A stretch of 62,530 bases of DNA from the NCBI GenBank assembly GCA_963169455.1, contig CAUJDW010000112.1, positions 1 to 62,530 on the forward strand, in the 5' to 3' direction. The notes below the pieces were generated by a model. That model was given only the letters and a program-made list of their open reading frames with translations, made no database searches and had not been told where the DNA came from. The stretch is from Bacteroidota bacterium. Lineage in GTDB: Bacteria > Bacteroidota > Bacteroidia > Chitinophagales > Saprospiraceae. Position numbers and translations under genes: made by a program. Below, piece by piece: positions 60,486 to 62,530 of the stretch. The number at the start of each line of letters is the position of its first letter. Positions within the stretch are counted from its first letter, which is position 1.

Positions 60486-62530
60486 TTATTCCTGCTTTAC
60501 AAACTTCAGCACCTGCGGCGCCTGGCCGTCGCCTGTTACTTCGATGAAGTACAGGCCCGGAAGCAGCCCACTGATGTTCCAGCCGAAGCGCTCGGTGAAG
60601 GCGTCGATCCGGCGCGTTTCGAGGAGTTGCCCCAGTTCGTTGCGCAGCCTCAGGGTGGACTGTCCCTGGACCCCGGACTGAAGTCCGGGGATATGCAGTC
60701 CGGGGCTCTGGGGGGACCCCATCTCCACCGTCACCACCTCCCGCGCCGGGTTGGGGTACAGGCTGATGCTCCGGCCTATGACCGCTGCCTGCTCTTCCGC
60801 AGACGGCAACTGCACAAGCGGCAACACGCCGCCGCTCACGCTCACATTGCTGAACACCGCCGTGGCCGGTGTGCCTGTTATGTTGGTGAATGCGCCCATG
60901 CCCACTTCCAGGCAACTACCCATGGGCGCCTGCTGGGCCGTCACCAGGGTGAAAATCACCCCATTGCTGGAGTAATAGCCGTAGAACCAGTTGCCCTGGC
61001 GCTGCAGGCGCAGCCAGTAGGGCAGCGGCCTGGAAAAGAAGTTGATGAGCTTGTTGGCGTTGGTTGCCGTGCGGGCCTCCCAGCGCAGCAGGTTGCTCAG
61101 GTTGGAATATATGCCCACCATTTTGCTGCCCGGTGCGCTGCTCTCACGCACCGTCAGGCCGGCATAACCCGTAGGCGTCACGCTTTGCACGCGCACCGTT
61201 ATCTGGAAGTCACCGCACAAGGCCTGGCTGATGAGGGCCAGGTTGTCGGTGGGCAGGGTGCTGTTGCTGGCGTTGGCGGTAAGGGTGAAAGTGGGCGGCG
61301 CCTGGCAGGGGTCGTATGCATAGCTGTTGCCTGCCCCCGCATTGCCGATATCCTTGCCGGCCCAGGGCGAAGGCATGCCATAGCTCTTGTCCACGTACAC
61401 ATCGGCCAGGCAGGAGGCAAAGTTGTTGCTCGGGTCGGTGATGGACACCAGGACGGGTACGGCCGTCCCGAAATCCCCGCAATCCACAACCGCCGGGCTG
61501 ATAATGCTCACCGAGAAACTGCAGTTGTCGTAGGAACTGGCGAAGTCCAGCACGTCGCTTTCCTGCAAAGAATATTCGCCATTGGCGCCGAGGTAAACGG
61601 TGGTATTCCTGCACACGGCCACCGGCGCGGCCTGGTCAACTACCGAAACCAGGAACGTACAGTTGCTGCTGTTGCCGTTGACGTCGGTTACCACCAGGTT
61701 TACTACTTCGCTGCCTGTCCCGTTTACCTGCACTCCCACCACCGGTGATTGGGTTACGCCCTGCACCCCGCAGTTGTCGCCGGTGCCGGCCAGGCCGGTG
61801 TAGTCGGGCAGGGAAGCCGAACAGGACGGCCCCAGCACCAGCGTCTGCGTGGCCGGGCAGCTGATGGCCGGCGCGGTGTTGTCCACTTTGCTGACTGTAA
61901 ACTGGCAGCTATTGCTGTTGCCGTTGACGTCCGTCACGGTGAGCGTTACCGTGGCGTTGCCTGCGCCAAAAACGGTGGTTCCCACCGGTGGGCTTTGGGT
62001 TACGCCCTGCACCCCGCAGTTATCGCCGGCGCCGGCCAGGCTGGTGTAATCGGGCAGGGAAGCCGAACAGGACGGCCCCAGCACCAGCGTCTGCGTGGCC
62101 GGGCAGTTGATCGTTGGAGCACTGTTGTCCACCTTGTTGGCCGTAAACTGGCAGTTGTTGCTGTTGCCGTTGATGTCCGTCACGGTGAGCGTTACCGTTG
62201 TATTGCCTGCGCCAAAAACGGTGGTTCCCACCGGCGGGCTTTGGGTTACGCCCTGCACCCCGCAGTTATCGCCGGCGCCGGCCAGGCTGGTGTAATCGGG
62301 CAGGGAAGCCGAACAAGACGGCCCAAGCACCAGCGTCTGCGTGGCCGGGCAGTTGATGGCCGGCGCGGTATTGTCTAATTTGCTGACTGTAAACTGGCAG
62401 TTGTTGCTGTTGCCGTTGACGTCCGTCACGGTGAGCGTTACCGTTGTATTGCCTGCGCCAAAAACGGTGGTTCCCACCGGTGGGCTTTGGGTTACGCCCT
62501 GCACCCCGCAGTTATCGCCGGCGCCGGCCA
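60486..62530 (-). CDS. HYR-repeat T9SS-secreted protein (5' end outside the window)
   Basis: At least 680 residues, open through the right edge; the GTG at 62504 is an internal Val of a repeat, so the true start lies outside. Near-identical 82-residue (246-bp) HYR-like repeats (TAPAINCPATQTLVLGPSC, LPDYTSLAGAGDNCGVQGVT, TVTDVNGNSNNCQFTV) fill the N-terminal part seen here. A diverged repeat follows, then a beta domain with AGKDIGNAGAGNSYAYD and a DUF1349/concanavalin-like domain (GDFQITVRVQSVTPTGYAGL, MVGIYSNLSNLLRWEART). The end is a T9SS type-A sorting domain (ISLYPNPAREVVTVEM ... LLPGLYFIEVTGDG). A small palindromic repeat is inserted inside the sorting domain at 60671-60690. Confidence 0.85.
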   Translation of the reverse strand, partial: AGAGDNCGVQGVTQSPPVGTTVFGAGNTTVTLTVTDVNGNSNNCQFTVSKLDNTAPAINCPATQTLVLGPSCSASLPDYTSLAGAGDNCGVQGVTQSPPVGTTVFGAGNTTVTLTVTDINGNSNNCQFTANKVDNSAPTINCPATQTLVLGPSCSASLPDYTSLAGAGDNCGVQGVTQSPPVGTTVFGAGNATVTLTVTDVNGNSNSCQFTVSKVDNTAPAISCPATQTLVLGPSCSASLPDYTGLAGTGDNCGVQGVTQSPVVGVQVNGTGSEVVNLVVTDVNGNSSNCTFLVSVVDQAAPVAVCRNTTVYLGANGEYSLQESDVLDFASSYDNCSFSVSIISPAVVDCGDFGTAVPVLVSITDPSNNFASCLADVYVDKSYGMPSPWAGKDIGNAGAGNSYAYDPCQAPPTFTLTANASNSTLPTDNLALISQALCGDFQITVRVQSVTPTGYAGLTVRESSAPGSKMVGIYSNLSNLLRWEARTATNANKLINFFSRPLPYWLRLQRQGNWFYGYYSSNGVIFTLVTAQQAPMGSCLEVGMGAFTNITGTPATAVFSNVSVSGGVLPLVQLPSAEEQAAVIGRSISLYPNPAREVVTVEMGSPQSPGLHIPGLQSGVQGQSTLRLRNELGQLLETRRIDAFTERFGWNISGLLPGLYFIEVTGDGQAPQVLKFVKQE
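60671..60690. repeat. Palindrome of the ACTGAAGT family inside a coding region
   Basis: CCCCGGACTGAAGTCCGGGG, 9-bp stem with GA loop, the same design as the hairpin at 49048-49067. It is read in frame and adds a Gly/Ser/Gln-rich piece (SPQSPGLHIPGLQSGVQGQS) to the T9SS sorting domain. Confidence 0.75.
61725..62530. repeat. Tandem 246-bp coding repeats
   Basis: At least three units with period 246 (equivalent points at 61791, 62037 and 62283), nearly identical in DNA, continuing beyond the window. They encode the HYR-like repeats. Confidence 0.9.

Noticed and set aside
61725-62530. CRISPR-like regular repeats
   Set aside because: The 246-bp period is in frame and encodes HYR-like domains.

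Overview
The window comes from a GC-rich member of the Bacteroidota, most likely the Saprospiria (Lewinella/Haliscomenobacter-like). The evidence is eight secreted proteins with type IX secretion (T9SS) C-terminal sorting domains, a DUF5723 outer-membrane protein, a one-piece hybrid two-component regulator, a TonB receptor and a free plug domain, and promoters of the Bacteroidota type (TTG, about 20 nt, TAnnTTTG). The assignment is inference from gene content; no rRNA is present.

Layout. 0.4-15.5 kb holds large exported proteins: a 2159-aa adhesin with 20 Ig/PKD-like repeats and a type-B sorting domain, a DUF5723 barrel-SH3 fusion, a metzincin/beta-helix protein whose signal peptide is out of frame across a 13-C tract, and two smaller T9SS proteins. 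15.5-24.5 kb has alanine dehydrogenase, gyrB, a DUF4143 ATPase, an SdiA-regulated-type lipoprotein, the 2-oxoglutarate dehydrogenase E2 gene and two small envelope proteins. 24.5-34.4 kb has a BNR-repeat exoprotein, a lipoprotein, a THEP1-like NTPase with a membrane partner, a Uma2 nuclease, a stand-alone TonB plug protein, a DsrE-like lipoprotein and a B12 uptake unit (cobalamin riboswitch, BtuB-like receptor, T9SS-sorted DUF4465 protein). 34.5-39 kb is a molybdenum cofactor/molybdate cluster (moaA, moaC, a MobB-like/MobA fusion, modB, modC) without modA. After a CotH-like protein, 40.7-50.2 kb carries all the histidine genes. The final part has an MtfA-like protein, the hybrid sensor/regulator, an EF-G paralogue, an HD-domain protein, an M81-family lipoprotein and a HYR-repeat T9SS protein that runs off the right edge.

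Main discovery. Upstream of hisG, on the minus strand, lies a 24-codon ORF (50097-50023) with five consecutive His codons. It is followed 22 nt later by a strong intrinsic terminator (50000-49961) that ends 32 nt before the hisG start. This is the arrangement of a classical his attenuator. It sits directly behind tRNA-Phe(GAA) and appears to share that tRNA's promoter. The his genes form three apparent transcription units: hisG-D-C-B-uma2-H behind the attenuator; hisA, separated from hisH by an opposing lipoprotein gene; and hisF-hisIE with its own -7 box.

The intergenic DNA is unusually rich in repeats: a 50-52 nt hairpin family (four copies), octamer microsatellites touching the start codons of three genes, a nonamer array before hisC, a 107-bp repeat (four copies), small ACTGAAGT palindromes (one inside a coding region), short AAACTTC/GAAGTTT palindromes at gene ends, and two long perfect palindromes at promoters. 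Almost every junction of the his locus is filled by a different repeat family.
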